A stretch of 64,000 nucleotides of DNA. Origin: Lutraria lutraria (lineage: Eukaryota > Mollusca > Bivalvia > Venerida > Mactridae). This document shows positions 1 through 13,900 of this stretch, piece by piece (the stretch's first letter is position 1; every line of letters starts with the position of its first letter). The notes beneath the pieces were generated by a model, which saw nothing but the letters and a program-made list of their open reading frames with translations, was not told where the DNA came from and made no database searches. The stretch lies in contig OZ026835.1 of the NCBI GenBank assembly GCA_964023205.1, positions 40,335,083-40,399,082 of the forward strand, in the 5' to 3' direction. The position numbers and the translations under genes are program-made.

Positions 1-1788
1 TAAACAAAGTATTTCAATGAAATGTTGATAACTATGCTGTTTTTGGATATACAAATATAAAAAAAGCAATACAACTAATTTAGCTTAAACAAATACAAAT
101 TAAGTATTTCAGACATTTTTACTCAAGCAGGATAGACACACAAGACATAATTAGTGTACCTTTGCTTTGGTACATAAAAACATTCATTATCCCTAATACA
201 GGGTATATACAAAATTATCCATTTTTCTCAATAACTCATTAGTCAGTAAATCATACAATCCATTCAATTGTAAATAATTACTTATTATCTCCATGCTCAA
301 CTAATATCAACTAATTAAGATTTTTCATTACATGGTTTGCGATATTGTAAGTCGACTGGTGAAAACACAAAATAAATAGAAAGTGAAGACGCCAGTGATC
401 CACATACAATTATACCTATGTCAATATCAACACAGACATTTGAAGAATTGAAGTCGACCATTTACAATTACATTGAGATATGAGTGCAAGTAAAACACAA
501 ATGATATTATCCAATGAAAGTGTATAAAAACAAGCGTCGAGGCCATGTTAATAAATTACTGATTGTCATCCGTGGAGAAATTAAGCAAAGTTCGTTAAAA
601 TTGGTCGAGGTCAATAAGCCATTTTTTTTATAAAATTGGCCTGAATACACCATGTATACTACAAATATAGAAATATCACATTTCCGAGAGGGCCTTAATA
701 AAAACTGTCAGCCCAGGAAAATAATAATAATCGAGGCAGTGATTTGGACAGTACAGGCATGTGTCTGCACATGAGATATTACAGGTGTGTTATCAAAAAT
801 TGTCGCCCACTCAGGTAAAGGCAACTTTACATTGGATACGCATGTGAAGTATAATAACATTATATATAAGAAGCAGTATTCCTTTTTTTAAAATCTTAAC
901 AGAAATTTACCAACATAGAATTAATAATATACTTTCATTTTATTCAAAGGATGGTAGAAGATTTAGTTTTATATTGTGACCTGATTAAATTATCCTTTCA
1001 TCCGAGCCATTTTTATATCCAAACCAATCAATAGACTTTATTTTCATGGAAAAACAGAAGGGTACTTAAATATTTTATTTTAAACAAACATACTCTAAAA
1101 TCCAGACAAAATCCAGACTAAGTTATCTTCACTCTCGAGAACATTGTTTCAACAACGACAAACTACAGGGTATTTTGATTTTAATGATCATTTTCAAATA
1201 TAGAATAAAATATTTAAAAACATGTCCTATTTTATATATAAAGGAAACCACTTCCGATATATATTTAACCCTTTCACAGCCAGACACATATTGCTACATT
1301 GTACACTGTATTGCCAGGGATTTTAAGAATTAGTAAATTCCCGAACGGGTATACCCGTTCTTTGGCAAATATGCAGAGATTTGTCAAGACGGGTTTATCC
1401 ATTTCATTGGTAGCAAAAGGGTTAAGATAATGAAATTGTAAACAAAACTGATATTACAGCTGCCTTACTCAAAGTAAAAATCAAGTAAAATTCAGGAATA
1501 TTTTTTAACAATACTGTTAATTACTTAGCACCATCAGATTCAATTGATAATAAAGAGTGAACTAACAATAAACATGGAACTAATGACCTGTGAAAAGTGG
1601 CAAATGAGACATAACTGTACTTAAGCAATCATGAAACCATATCAATGAGCTTCAACACAAGTGATAATTATTCTATTTTTACATCAATCTCATCTGGTAC
1701 AATGATCAGTACAGCTTTCTATTGTGAGGCCATTCAATCCACTATTATATCAACAATTATAATTGGTTGCTATGGAAACACCACTCAC
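1..1788 (-). other. Intron 17 (partial)
   Basis: AT-rich intron sequence downstream of exon 17. It holds the TTAA-flanked MITE at 1269-1421. I see no further PDZ exon in these bases, so the next afadin exon must lie to the left of the window. Confidence 0.8.
1269..1421. mobile_element. TTAA-flanked MITE (piggyBac-like), 153 bp
   Basis: The element is flanked by TTAA on both sides (1265-1268 and 1422-1425). It begins CCCTTTCACAGCC and ends GGTAGCAAAAGGG, so its ends are inverted CCCTTT/AAAGGG. TTAA target duplications with CCC-starting ends are typical of piggyBac elements. It carries a perfect 18-bp palindrome (GAACGGGTATACCCGTTC) at 1343-1360 and has no coding capacity. Confidence 0.65.
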
Positions 1789-1956
1789 CTTAGCGGCAAC
1801 AATACTCAATCCCATGCTGCCTTTCACTTTATTGAAGGTCACAGTGATCACTTCTGGATCCTTTGATAGTGGAGTCTGACCCGGTTGTGGCGGGGACTGC
1901 TGTGGTCCCTGGTGGCGAACATCAGGAGCACGATCTTTCCTCTCCCGTAATGACTC
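1789..1956 (-). CDS. AFDN: Afadin exon 17 (start of PDZ domain)
   Basis: Residues 953-1008 are encoded here: a proline/glutamine-rich lead (RHQGPQQSPPQPGQTP), then KDPEVITVTFNKVKGSMGLS and IVAAK. These match vertebrate KEPEIITVTLKKQNGMGLSIVAAK, the first strands and the GMGL carboxylate-binding loop of the PDZ domain that binds nectin tails. I chose the acceptor TTGCAG|GAG at 1957 because it enters in phase 0, as exon 16 requires. Upstream TTTTGTTAG|AAG would be phase 2 and break the frame. The donor is GCTAAG|GTGAGT, phase 0. The next exon is outside the window. Confidence 0.93.
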
Positions 1957-4900
1957 CTGCAATTTTCGAAAAGCCATTAAACTTCTAACAAAAGAATAAA
2001 ACATGTTTTCTATTATCTGAAAGATGATTGCAAATTATTGAACGATGCTTCTATTTCAATCACAATCATTGTTCAGAAATTAAGCGTAAGCTGTGAGACA
2101 TGGAGTGAAAATATCACTAACAACTGAACAGAATAAATCCAATATAGCAAGATAATATCAATATAATTACACGAAGACATAGCAATAATGGAAGTGCAAA
2201 GAATATTTCAGATAAGCTAATATAGTTGCTTCCAAGAAACTTGATGTTACCTTGGAAACAGATAGCCACTAGTGCCTGATATGGATTTTATAAGCCATGT
2301 TTTATAGTGATTAATTACTTTTTACTATTGTTAACCTCAAAAAGGAAATCACTTCTTTAGATTAAACATTCAGAGCTTATAATTATACCAAACAACTGAA
2401 ACAAACTTCACTAAAAATGAAGTCCACTCTAATTAAAATGGATTCTATTCCTACAGGGCAGGGCCACAGGAATATGAGAAAAGATTGTAGAATTATGACG
2501 GACAATTAACTATGTATATATAAGCCTGTGCACTTAGCTCATTAAGAAGAGCATTAGGTCAAAGGATCTTGGGTTTGTGGGTTTGATCCTCAGGGGTGGC
2601 ACCTGTTTTCAGGATCAGTTTTATAGACTGTGTGCAGAACAAGTTCTAAGTATTGGCACAGAATCCAGGAATATTAAAACTAACAATAAACCAGCATATG
2701 ACTTAAGTACTGATGACAGGAGTAAAATAGACAAAATAAAAACAGTTAATTGTTTTAGATATCAGTATCTTTGGTGGAGAAAAAGCAATAAAACACATTA
2801 ACACAATACCATAATGTAAGAAAGTACAGTTCACTATCAACCACCTTCAGCACAAGAAAAGTTGCTACTTTTATATACAATGTACATGTATTTAGAACAA
2901 GTTACTATCTTGTTAAACTGATGGAACAACTAATCAATGTTCACTAACACTTCAGACAATCAGATATAGTACAAATAATTAACAGTGTAGAGCAAATATT
3001 TAATTACTGAAGTGCAAGTAAGTGTTGGGTGAAAAATACAAAGACTGGAAGCCAACTTGAAGGCTAAATGTGTTAGTTTGGATGATGCAAGCAGAGAGAA
3101 GTCTGTAGAAAAATCATTTCTTATTTGCCATAAAAGGAGGCTTTTCTGCATAGAATCTTGATTGAAACAGAGCCTGGAGGAGATTAAGAGAGATAAACAT
3201 TATCTTGACACAGTAAATATACTCAATGAAACAAAACTGTGTGACTAATTTGAAACTAAACGACAGTTAAGATTTCTGTAGCCATTGCTCGTTTGGAGCG
3301 CATGAATTTTGATGCAGACCAGTGTACTACATTTTTCTACATCCGTCATGCAATAGTTAAACCAGTTTCTGTTCCATGTTGCAGTGCAAGTCTTTGTAAG
3401 TTCAGTTTCCATGTGTACATTCAGTACTTTGATTTTTCCATAGGCATTCAGTGATTTTATTTTTCAATAAGAAACAATGCAAAATTCAATTACAATCTGA
3501 CAACACTAATAGTACTAACTATAAATAATAGCTATGAATTGCAAATTCAGAAATCAGCCCCCCCCCAAAAAAAAACACTCCAACACACAATATCGTAACT
3601 CTTACTTTTTGCTTCTTTAAAACATTGGCCACATGATCAGTGACCACTCTGACAAGTTTAGGAGTATCGTCTTTAACTTGATCCTTAGTGGAAGCTCTAT
3701 ACTTGTCCAGTAATCTACGAGCTGCACACATGATTTCATCTTAATGTCTTTATTATGTAAGTCATTCAGATATATCTCCTTGAAAATTACAAGTGCTCTA
3801 GGTAGTAATAATTGGCAACAATAGTCACAGCTTTACTAGCGATGAACCAGTTGGAATGTTAGAAGCCACAATACAACTTGATCATCATAGAAGGCAACAA
3901 GGCAACAGTTACTGTACTCAACCAACTAACAGCACTTGTAACTGCATCCAAAATTTCTAAGGCACTCAATCCATTGAAGTCATTCTTCTTCAAAATTTTC
4001 ACCATAGCGATTTGTATAAGTAATTCCTTGATGTAACACAAACAAACATCTCGTAAAATATACCTCATAGATTCTGATCATAGTCGATGTGAAAGGTAAG
4101 CGTCCATAAAATTCCATTTTATTGTTTAAACGGTCATGTATATTATTTCTGAATATGGCAACCAGAAATTACAAGAAGAGAGCTCAGGTTTTCCATTTAG
4201 TCATTAAATGACTGACAGTAGTATATTGTAAACCATCAGAATACCATACATGTGAGAATCACTATACAGCAGTCAATATGATGATGTGATCTAGTTAAAT
4301 AATGTACACAGAAATAATTTTAAGCTTTAAGCAAAAATTTTCCAAACAATTACCCACAAACCTTTTATCCAGAAAAACACATTTCACATCACTGTTGATT
4401 TTTAATCAATAATCCCACATTAAACATAGTGAAAACTACAGATGATTTGTAATTAGTCTCATAGGTGATTTTTGTAACATAAATCCACTAATTATCATAA
4501 ATGAGAAGGATAAAATTAATGAAACACGGATTACTCCTTGATCAGTATTAAGAGTCATTCAATTCTTTCATGAAATGAATAAACTACATCAAGAAATAAA
4601 ATACAACAGTTCTTATTAAATATACATAAAAAGCAAGAAGGTGTGTTCATTCAGTAAACGCATATGACCCTGATGGCAGCTTGACGTAAACCCATGCTGA
4701 TGGACCTACAGACAGACATTGCAATCACCATGTGCCCTAAAATCATAATCATTTGGGTGTAATACTGGACAAGAACACAGAATATACTCCATAATAAACA
4801 TCCCTTCATTAATTTACAATCTCACACTTTCAAAGAAAAATAAAATGTGAACTGCAATAAAGTGCATTACATTAACATTACATCAAGTTATCTCCAAAAA

Positions 4901-7900
4901 TCGTCAAAACAAAAGCTTCACAAACTAAGGTAAAATGTTATGCTACTGTGCATACATTACATTAGTGGAAGGGATGTGGTGAGATAAACATTAGCATAGC
5001 ACTCTGAAATCACACCTTCACATATTATATGTAACAGTATCACACTTATATCACATTATTATTACACCATTGTCATCTGATCCTCATACCCATCATTGTC
5101 ATTCACAATCACAACCATTCACAGTCAATATAATAATTGTTTATTGATTGGAGTCTCCTTTATGACAAAAAATACCATTTCTGCCCATTTTATCATACTA
5201 ATAAACTCTACTATCATAATACACGAATACATCAAATTTAAGACATTGGCCCCCTCTGATTAAAGTCCACCATGGTTACCATGACCCTAATTATATTCAC
5301 ATTTTGGACATTGCTGTCTAAGGAACTTTTACTTAACACAATAAAATGAAATTTAGATAGAATTATTAATGCATGCAAGATTTTAAAAACCTCAAAAGCA
5401 TTCTGTTCAAGAAGAAAATACAGAGACAATTTGAAAATCTTTTCATTTTAAAAAAAATAGAATCACAAGGCCATCCTTAATTATTTTTGCGTGTGGACAT
5501 TTTCAGTGGCTAGGTACGTAGAATTTTTTTTTTTTAAAACGTTTTTTTATATCAAACCAAAATGCTTATTTACTGGAAAAAAAAGAATTACCCAAGAGGC
5601 CAAAAAAGTTATAGAGCATATGATTTCTTTTTTCACTAATAACCATGAAGGGTTATTTATCTATCGTAAACAGCAGCAATTAGAATCTAATTCTATTTAC
5701 GTACATGATGGTTTGCCATTGATCCAAAATGACATAAATAAAACTTGCAACTATGGTAACCATAATTAGTGTGTTCTAGCATATTATTACAAGAGGCAAT
5801 TCTAAGAGAAAGTCAATCACTTTATAAAATAGGAACACAAACTAGAACTTAAAGAGCACATTATGTGTGTATATTATAAAAACCCACACAACTCTTGCAA
5901 AATGAATGTCTATCTCAATATTGTTACCAAAGCTTAAAGAATTTTTCTACATGTTTCACTCATAAAGTGCTTTTATAATTACTTACTAATAAAAATATCA
6001 GCTCAACTTCAAATAATTTAAATCAGAGTTATGTCCCTTTAATATAGACTAAATCTATAGTCAGGGATATAGACTAAATCTATAGTCAGGGATATAGACT
6101 AAATCTATAGTCAGGGATATAGACTAAATCTATAGTCAGGGATATAGACTAAATCTATAGTCAGGGATATAGACTAAATCTATAGTCAGGGATATAGACT
6201 AAATCTATAGTCAGGGATATAGACTAAATCTATAGTCAGGGATATAGACTAAATCTATAGTCAGGGATATAGACTAAATCTATAGTCAGGGATATAGACT
6301 AAATCTATAGTCAGGGATATAGACTAAATCTATAGTCAGGGATATAGACTAAATCTATAGTCAGGGACCAGTAAAATACCCCCCCCCCAATATAGACTAA
6401 ATCTATAGTCAGGGACCAATAAAATAGCCCCCCCCCCCCAATAAAGACTAAATCTATAGTCAGGGACCAGTAAAATAGCCCCCCCCCCAATATAGACTAA
6501 ATCTATAGTCAGGGACCAGTAAAATACCCCCCCCCCCCCCCAACAACAAGCACATTTCATTTTCAAATTAAATTTACACCGAAATAAGAGAATTAAATTT
6601 TTTTGCCTGCTAGTTTAAATCCTACACTCCGACCATAGCATTACCTACTCCAACAACCATAACTCCCAATAGCATTATAGGCAGAAAACTTGTAAACATC
6701 TACCACAGAATTGTAAACAATGACAAATTGCAAACATTATCAAAAATTGCATCAATACTAATCAATCGCTAAATCCTGACTACCAACAAATTACTTCCGC
6801 GTTAATGCTTTATACTACCCAAAAGATATATCCCGATAAGTGACCACAGGAAATATTTGTCACCAAATAATATTTTTGAAACAAACAAATCTAAAACCTT
6901 TCCATGAGCGAATGACAAAGATATTCTACAGTCAACCAATAAATCAAGAAGTTCTTATCAAAAACAGTAATACCGATATCAATCACAGTAGATGTACTAA
7001 TACCACTAGAAATGAATGGTACAAATGAATTATTTAATTGAATGCCAGGCAGCACTGTACACTCTGGAACTGAATAATCCATACTCTAAAACAGATATCC
7101 CCACAATTACAATCAATTAATTCCAAAGCTATCAGAATTATATTGTCCGCAAATATTAATGATATTTAATTCCTTCAGTTTCTCATGATATTGTTTCAAA
7201 TCTCCCATCAACTTAACACAGATACATCAAAAACCAATTCACTTCCAATCAAAGTCAACACTAGTATTTTCTATTGACACACCTAAGATTGAAGAAAAAA
7301 AATCCAGAAAAAATCTCTGTTCACTGAAATATCAGTAAAAAAACAAAAACAATCCAAAACATCTCATTGAAATATTTCAAAGATTATGGAACAAAAATTA
7401 CGTAAACATATAAATTCTATATAAACACCACTTTTCAATGGCAACATAAATCCTGACTATACTTCAGGTAACTAACACAATTATTGATTATGAATTTGGA
7501 TATGACTATTTGTTAAGTCTTCATACAGTTAAAAAACCTGATATAAAAAAGAGCCATACTGAACTGTGGAAAAAGGACTCCGCATACAGTAATGCCTTAC
7601 CTTGACTAATGAAGGGGACGACGATCTACTAGATGCAGGTTTAGTTGACACCAATGAGCCGTATAAATGTGAATGGAAGAAGTAGTTCATGATAAAAAAA
7701 TCTATCAGTCATTAAGAGCTACTTTATACTAATCTATTACTATGGAACAAGGACTCGCCGATCAGTCATAAATTCCAAAACCATTCTTTCATAAATTCAG
7801 AGAAAAGTTCCTTGTGAAAGCATGCACTCAACTGACATGTACATTATGATTAAAATTGGTTTCCATGAGAACCGAGCGTAAATACATGTACCGGTATATG

Positions 7901-10900
7901 AGTTTCATGTTTTGATAAGCAATGATAATAATAGAAAGCTAATTATTCCTGAGAGAGACATTTTCTCAGAAGTTCTTTATTGATCATTATTTTAAACATC
8001 TCTGGACAAAATACTGAAAACAAGTCAAGAAATTTTGTTTTGAACCTTCCTTTGAAGCCCTCGGTAACCAATAAGTTAAATTAACACCAATACTGGAAAG
8101 AGCGGACATTTTTCAATTGCCGACGAAAAATCTATTTTCATAATTATTTCAGCAAAGAATCTGATATTTATCTGCAATAGCAATTCCTCATATTTTTATG
8201 ATAATCAAGTTATTTCTAATCACTGTATCGACATTTTACATGTATTACAATTAATTAACCAGCAATAGATAAATGCCATCAACAAGCAAAATTTGTACAG
8301 CAAAATTTCATGTTAATTTATTATTTATAAACTGTGTTCACTAAAATATTGAATAACAAACAATTGCATAATGAAATGATATCCATCTACATTGTATAAT
8401 CTCACTGAAATCAATTATTGAAACCTGAATGACAGGATACCATAGTAACACAACTAGAGGAGGATAATTTAAATACTCTTGATTTGAAATGGGTAAATTT
8501 CATACCATAATCAATTAATTTATTGATCATCCTTTTGTCAATAATTAAAGATCCATTTCAGAGAAAATCGTAAAAGCACAGTATGAACGGTGAAATTTTA
8601 GTGCTTTGTAATTAATTACATGATGATGTAGAAAGCTTAAGGCAGCAAACATTAATGACTTATTGGTCATTTCTACAATGTTATCTATATAATTTTTGAA
8701 AGCCGGACAATAGTTTAGCTTTCCGTAGCAGTCACTGCTCAGCGAGCATGAATTTTGATGCGGATTGAAATACTAAATTTTCTACATCACCCATGCAATT
8801 GTTAAACTGGTTCCCGTTCCATGTTGCAGTGCAAGTCTATGTAAGTTCGGCTTTCATGAAGTTCAGCTTTCATGAGTACCTTCAGTACTTTGATCAGTGT
8901 ATTAGATACATTGTACATAATGTGAATCAAACTAAGCAAACATGAGATAAACCATAAACTGAGTAACAATCCAGGGGAGGTAACTACAGTAAATAATCAT
9001 CATTTTAAAAACACAGAACTTATCAACAACGGCTTACACAAATCTCAACCATAGCCTATCAATATAACTAAGGAAATCAATTTAGAGAGTTAATTTTTGT
9101 CATCCACAACATTTTATCATGAGAACAGCACTAAACTTGTCTTTCACAAAACAATTATGATTTATTTAGAAATAACATTTTACAATCGAAAAACAATATT
9201 TTTGAGACAGAATTCGACAGCCTCACTCGCTCAGTGTGCATGAATTTTTATGTGGAGCTAAGTACTACATTTATCTACATCTGCCATGCATTATTTAAAC
9301 TAGTTCCTGTTCCATGTTGCAGTGCAAGTCTAAGTAAGTTCAGTTTCCATGAGTGCTTTCAGTACTTTGATTTCTATAGATTCTGGAATGATTGGTACAG
9401 AATCTATAACATGCACAATCAAGATTTTTTTTTCAAATGGAAATAAAAGATAGACAAAACAACCACTAACCTCCATAATCTGAGAGGCTTCATCATCAGC
9501 AGTCATATGCACTGTCCAGAGACCGCTAGCTTGTGGCTGATGAGCCATGCGACATAATCCTGCTCTAGTTAATGGCTCTATAAAGTCGGCTAAACCATTT
9601 GGTACTCCTTAAAGAACAAGAAAATTTACATTATATACCAGTACAGTCTTTAATTAGCAACAATAATTATATTATTAGTAAAGCACAAGATTACACAGCT
9701 AGACTCTGTTAGATAATCACTATAAAAAAGTGGTTTTGGCCTTTATTATCCACTTATTTCAGACTTAGACCAACAATTAATCAGAGATCAACAACAAGAG
9801 GAAATTGTTGCAACACCAGCTAGCATCAATAAAAAGAGACATACATGACTGCGTATATCTTAAATATGTGCAATACTTTATAATTGATTAAGTTTGTGTT
9901 GTGGAAATGTTCCAAGTAGGACAAAAACATGAAAATATCTTATCAATAATCTCAATCTATCCTTACCTAGGAGTTCATAAGATCAATTACAAAATAATTA
10001 ATTGACAATACCTTTAATTGTATCACATGAGTAGCCATCTTCAGGCAATAAAAATGGCAACTGTAAATCTTGGTCTTCCTCAAGCTGAACTTGCCGTCCG
10101 TCTGTTCGGATCAAATCATCAGCCATGTTCTCGGCGACAGACACAACGCGGTCAATGAGATTATGTGGTATCGGAGGCTCAGTTGGTTCTGGTATGTATC
10201 GTTCCAGGAGTTCACGTAACTGTAGTGAATTCAACTTAAAGCATGTGGAACTTATATTGGCAATGTCATCTGGACTACTCTTTGGTGCTTGCAAGAGGTG
10301 TGCAGCCTAAAATATATAAAATATTGTTTAGAATCATCTCCTTTTACATTTCAATTCATTTGTCAAGCCGACATTAAGAATCACAAAAACAATGTCGTAT
10401 GGGGTGACACCCCTAAAAATTGACAAGTTAAAAAAAATCCAAATATATATCTAACAGTAGACTTTTGATCGAAAACATTTTTAATTCCTTAGTCAATGCT
10501 ATTTATTTTTAATCAACATTTATTTTATTAAGATAACTTATTATCCTCACCTGAATGATTCTACACAGATGGCAATCAGCAGCTAATTCTAGTCCTTGTT
10601 TCTCGGCCCAAGCCTCAACACGCCCAAGTCGTCTCTTCAGTCGAACACCCCAGACCCTTGTACAAAGATTCAGTCTCTTCTCTGTGACGAGGATATTAAA
10701 CACCCACATGTTAATGAAATGAAACAGTTGTGAAAAGAGCTGTATAGTAAGAGCGGCGTTCACGCGGCAACGGCGTAGTAGGTTCATTGCTGATGACAAT
10801 GTGTCGAGAATGTCCATCATTGTCGCTTTGTTTCTGTTGTAACGACTTCTATCATCTGTAAATGGAGTATATCAAGTTATTTTAGAAATACACAACAAAA

Positions 10901-13900
10901 TATCAAAACAAAATTTTTATTGCTTGGACATGGAAGTATTTTAAATGTGACTTTCTTCATGATATTTTGTTGCTTCAGAATTCATTATTACTGAAGTAAT
11001 CAGGTAAATGCTCAATATATTTGATTTACATTCAATAAGCATAAGTATTTATAATGATATTTCCTTTGTCATAAAAATTCCACAACAAAATTATTCATGC
11101 AGATATATTACTGAAAAATGTGAACTCACTCATTAATTTTGATACCATTGTAAGAGTTACAGCACCTCATGACAGAACAAAGGGAAGATTTTGAGGGAAA
11201 ATATACTGACATCTTGTTCAGATGTATTTCGGAATTGAACCACAAGTTCCAAAAGAGGACATACCTAGTTCTCCGTCATCGTCATTTTCATCAAGGAATG
11301 CTGGTAACGTTCTTTGCAGGTCATACTGCAAACATCGTACAAGATGGTGGAATGCCATTTGTACTGCCTCAGCTAACATTTCCTGCGATTCTTGACTGAA
11401 CAGATGTACATCATTATCACATTTGAAGAAATGAAGAATCTCCGAAGCATTAGCCATCCAAAATGCTAATGTGGCAGGATTATCACGATTGTCCTGTAAA
11501 ATGACATTATAGATTTCATTTCAAATAATTTCAACAGAACAATTACACCATGCAAGTAATCATTACTGATATCTACATAGTTTAATAAGGCAAACTCCAC
11601 ATCGATATTGCTTTTGTAACCAATATATTTGGACAGTTTGGTAATTCCACAGTTATAAACTTGTTCTTGGACAGCTGGAAAATTTACCATGAGTGTAATA
11701 AGCTTTTCAAGCTGAACATTGAAGAATAACTTTTGAAAAGCCTACATCCTCAGAATTCAGTATGATAACAATTACATTTTCAACTGAATAAATTGATTGT
11801 TTCAAGTGTTTAATGTTGCACCAACAGTCAAGGTCATTTAACAACTTGCCCAGCTTTACATACAGGTGGAAGAAGTCACCAGGCACACACCTGGGTAGCA
11901 CCACCTATCTTTCATGGGCTAGCTGGACAGCTGACAAACATATGAAATTCTAGTCAGGTCTAGTCAAACTCACAGCAGTTGAGGGGCTAGTGATTACTCT
12001 TTATTTGAGTTTTATGCCCCTTATCAACTGTAAGAGTCATTTGAGGCGGACAGTTTATCCAACCATTGTTCCTAGAAAGAACCAGTACTAGACTCCCACC
12101 CTCCGTAAGCAACTGCCTACTTTCTCACACAAAGAGACATGGTCGGTAGCTGGGCTCAAACCCACGACCCTCTATCAGTGAGAATTTCAGTGATTTGAAG
12201 TCAACAAACCTTAACCACTTAACCACGGAGGCAGTTCTGGTGATTACTAGTCAGATACCATAACCACAGAGGCCCCATAATTATGATAAGTGTTAAGTAT
12301 AATAACAATAATGTATATACCTGAATAGATTGAGGAATCATCTGTGCTACCTTGTTGACAACAGATGTCAATTTATGGGCACGGTCAGATGGATTGAGTT
12401 CTGGTCTATAGACACTAGATAGTCTATACCTCACAGCCAAGTACAAAGTGTATGTTGGTGACAGTTTAAACTGTGTCTCGGAAGCATTCGTGTTCAATAT
12501 AACAGTACTGAGAAAATCGTTTTCCTCTGAAATTACAAAATAATAAACTCATATCAAAAAGCTGAAAAAATTGCTTACCGGTACTTAAATGTAATATTGA
12601 ATTATGAGACTGTGCTTTGGACAAGTTGGTTATTTTTGAAAATATGCATTTAAGTACAGTCAAACCTGTGAACAAAGGCCACCCTTGGGCAAGACATACT
12701 GTAGCCTTCATTGACAGGTGATCTTTATTCAGAGGTCAGTTTGTTCTGAATAATCATTGACAGTTTTTAAAAGAATGACCTTTATTCAGAGGTGGCTGCT
12801 AACACAGGTTTGATTGTATAACAAAAGTTTAATATATCTATGTTTCAATACCATCTTATCTGTATGCAAATTACTGTAGATGTAGAGTATATAAGAATAA
12901 ACTTACTATCGTCTCTAAACTCAAGACTTGCAGGTAAAGCATCCTCAAACTTGCCCCCCTCTTGTCTTCCATCACGGGGAGAACTGTAATGGTACACATA
13001 TCAACAAAGTGATTAACAGAAACACATAATCAGACAGGATGATCACATTTTTACCATCATTGTGATAATTGGTCCAAGTTTAGACAGCTTAAAAGTTTTT
13101 GTTCAAATCGGACAAGAACCTAGGACTGCTGACACAAATATAAAGCTTTTAGAAATATATTTTGAGTAATAATGGTTGTATGAGTCTATAAACTTAAAGT
13201 GTCTGAATTGCAAAGCCAAGATAACAAGAAGAAGTTGTGTTCAATAAACACATAATGGGAGCTTTGTACGGAAGGATAGCCAGCTAAGTCACCATTATGC
13301 CACTGCATTATTAAATGCCATGGGCATAAAAATTAGTTGAAAATAAAATTATATTGCATGTGTTCAATTTTATCAAGGAAAGAAAGTCAGACATGGCTAT
13401 ACAACAGAAACCCTTACATCTTGTGGCGTATGAGGTAAGATAAAGTGGCTAGTTCAGAGGGAAAGTCGGTCACTTTAGAGAGGTTTTGGAGTAAAATTGA
13501 GGAAAACTAAAGCCAGGATTACATACCCTCGAGGAGGCTCATCCAGGACACTACTGTGAGCACTCTGGCGACTTTCTTGTCTCTGTGGATGCTGTGGTCG
13601 AGGTCCATCAGCCATGGTTTCCACTCGTCCGTCCGTATCAAAGTTAGTCTCTTGTGGTCGGTTAGGGAATGGTGGACCAGCTCCTTGTCTCTTTGCCATC
13701 TCTTGTGGCAATGGACCTTTTCTTTGTTTCTGTAAAGAGAAAAAGACACTATACATTGGTGAAAGGTGAAAATTTTGAATAACCTAAAAATCTTAACCTC
13801 AGTGCTGCAGTAACAATTAAACTAGTACGGTCAAGATCTGCAAAAACAGAATTCTGTCCCGTTCCGGAAAACTTATGCCCATGAGTATAGCAAATAACCT

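Larger units (their letters stand above)
1957..9470 (-). other. Intron 16
   Basis: It holds the tRNA-like SINE head (2529), three copies of the ~170-bp repeat (3275, 8709, 9211), the 25-bp minisatellite (6042-6541) and the two candidate alternative exons (3606, 7601). The stretches 4100-6040 and 6560-7590 are AT-rich with nothing I can name. Confidence 0.85.

Noticed and set aside
1957..1990. Longer exon 17 using TTTTGTTAG|AAG
   Set aside because: It would enter in phase 2, while exon 16 leaves in phase 0, and the added residues have no match in afadin.
2529..2603. Functional tRNA gene
   Set aside because: A- and B-box-like motifs exist, but the T-stem and acceptor pair poorly. It is better read as a SINE head.
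6336..6566. 76-codon minus-strand ORF rich in glycine and LLVPDYRFSLY repeats
   Set aside because: It is only a translation of the minisatellite and its G-runs.
13519..13749. 76-codon ORF over exon 10 in another frame
   Set aside because: It is a shadow. Only the frame giving KQRKGPLPQEMAKRQ joins exons 9 and 11 in phase and matches afadin.
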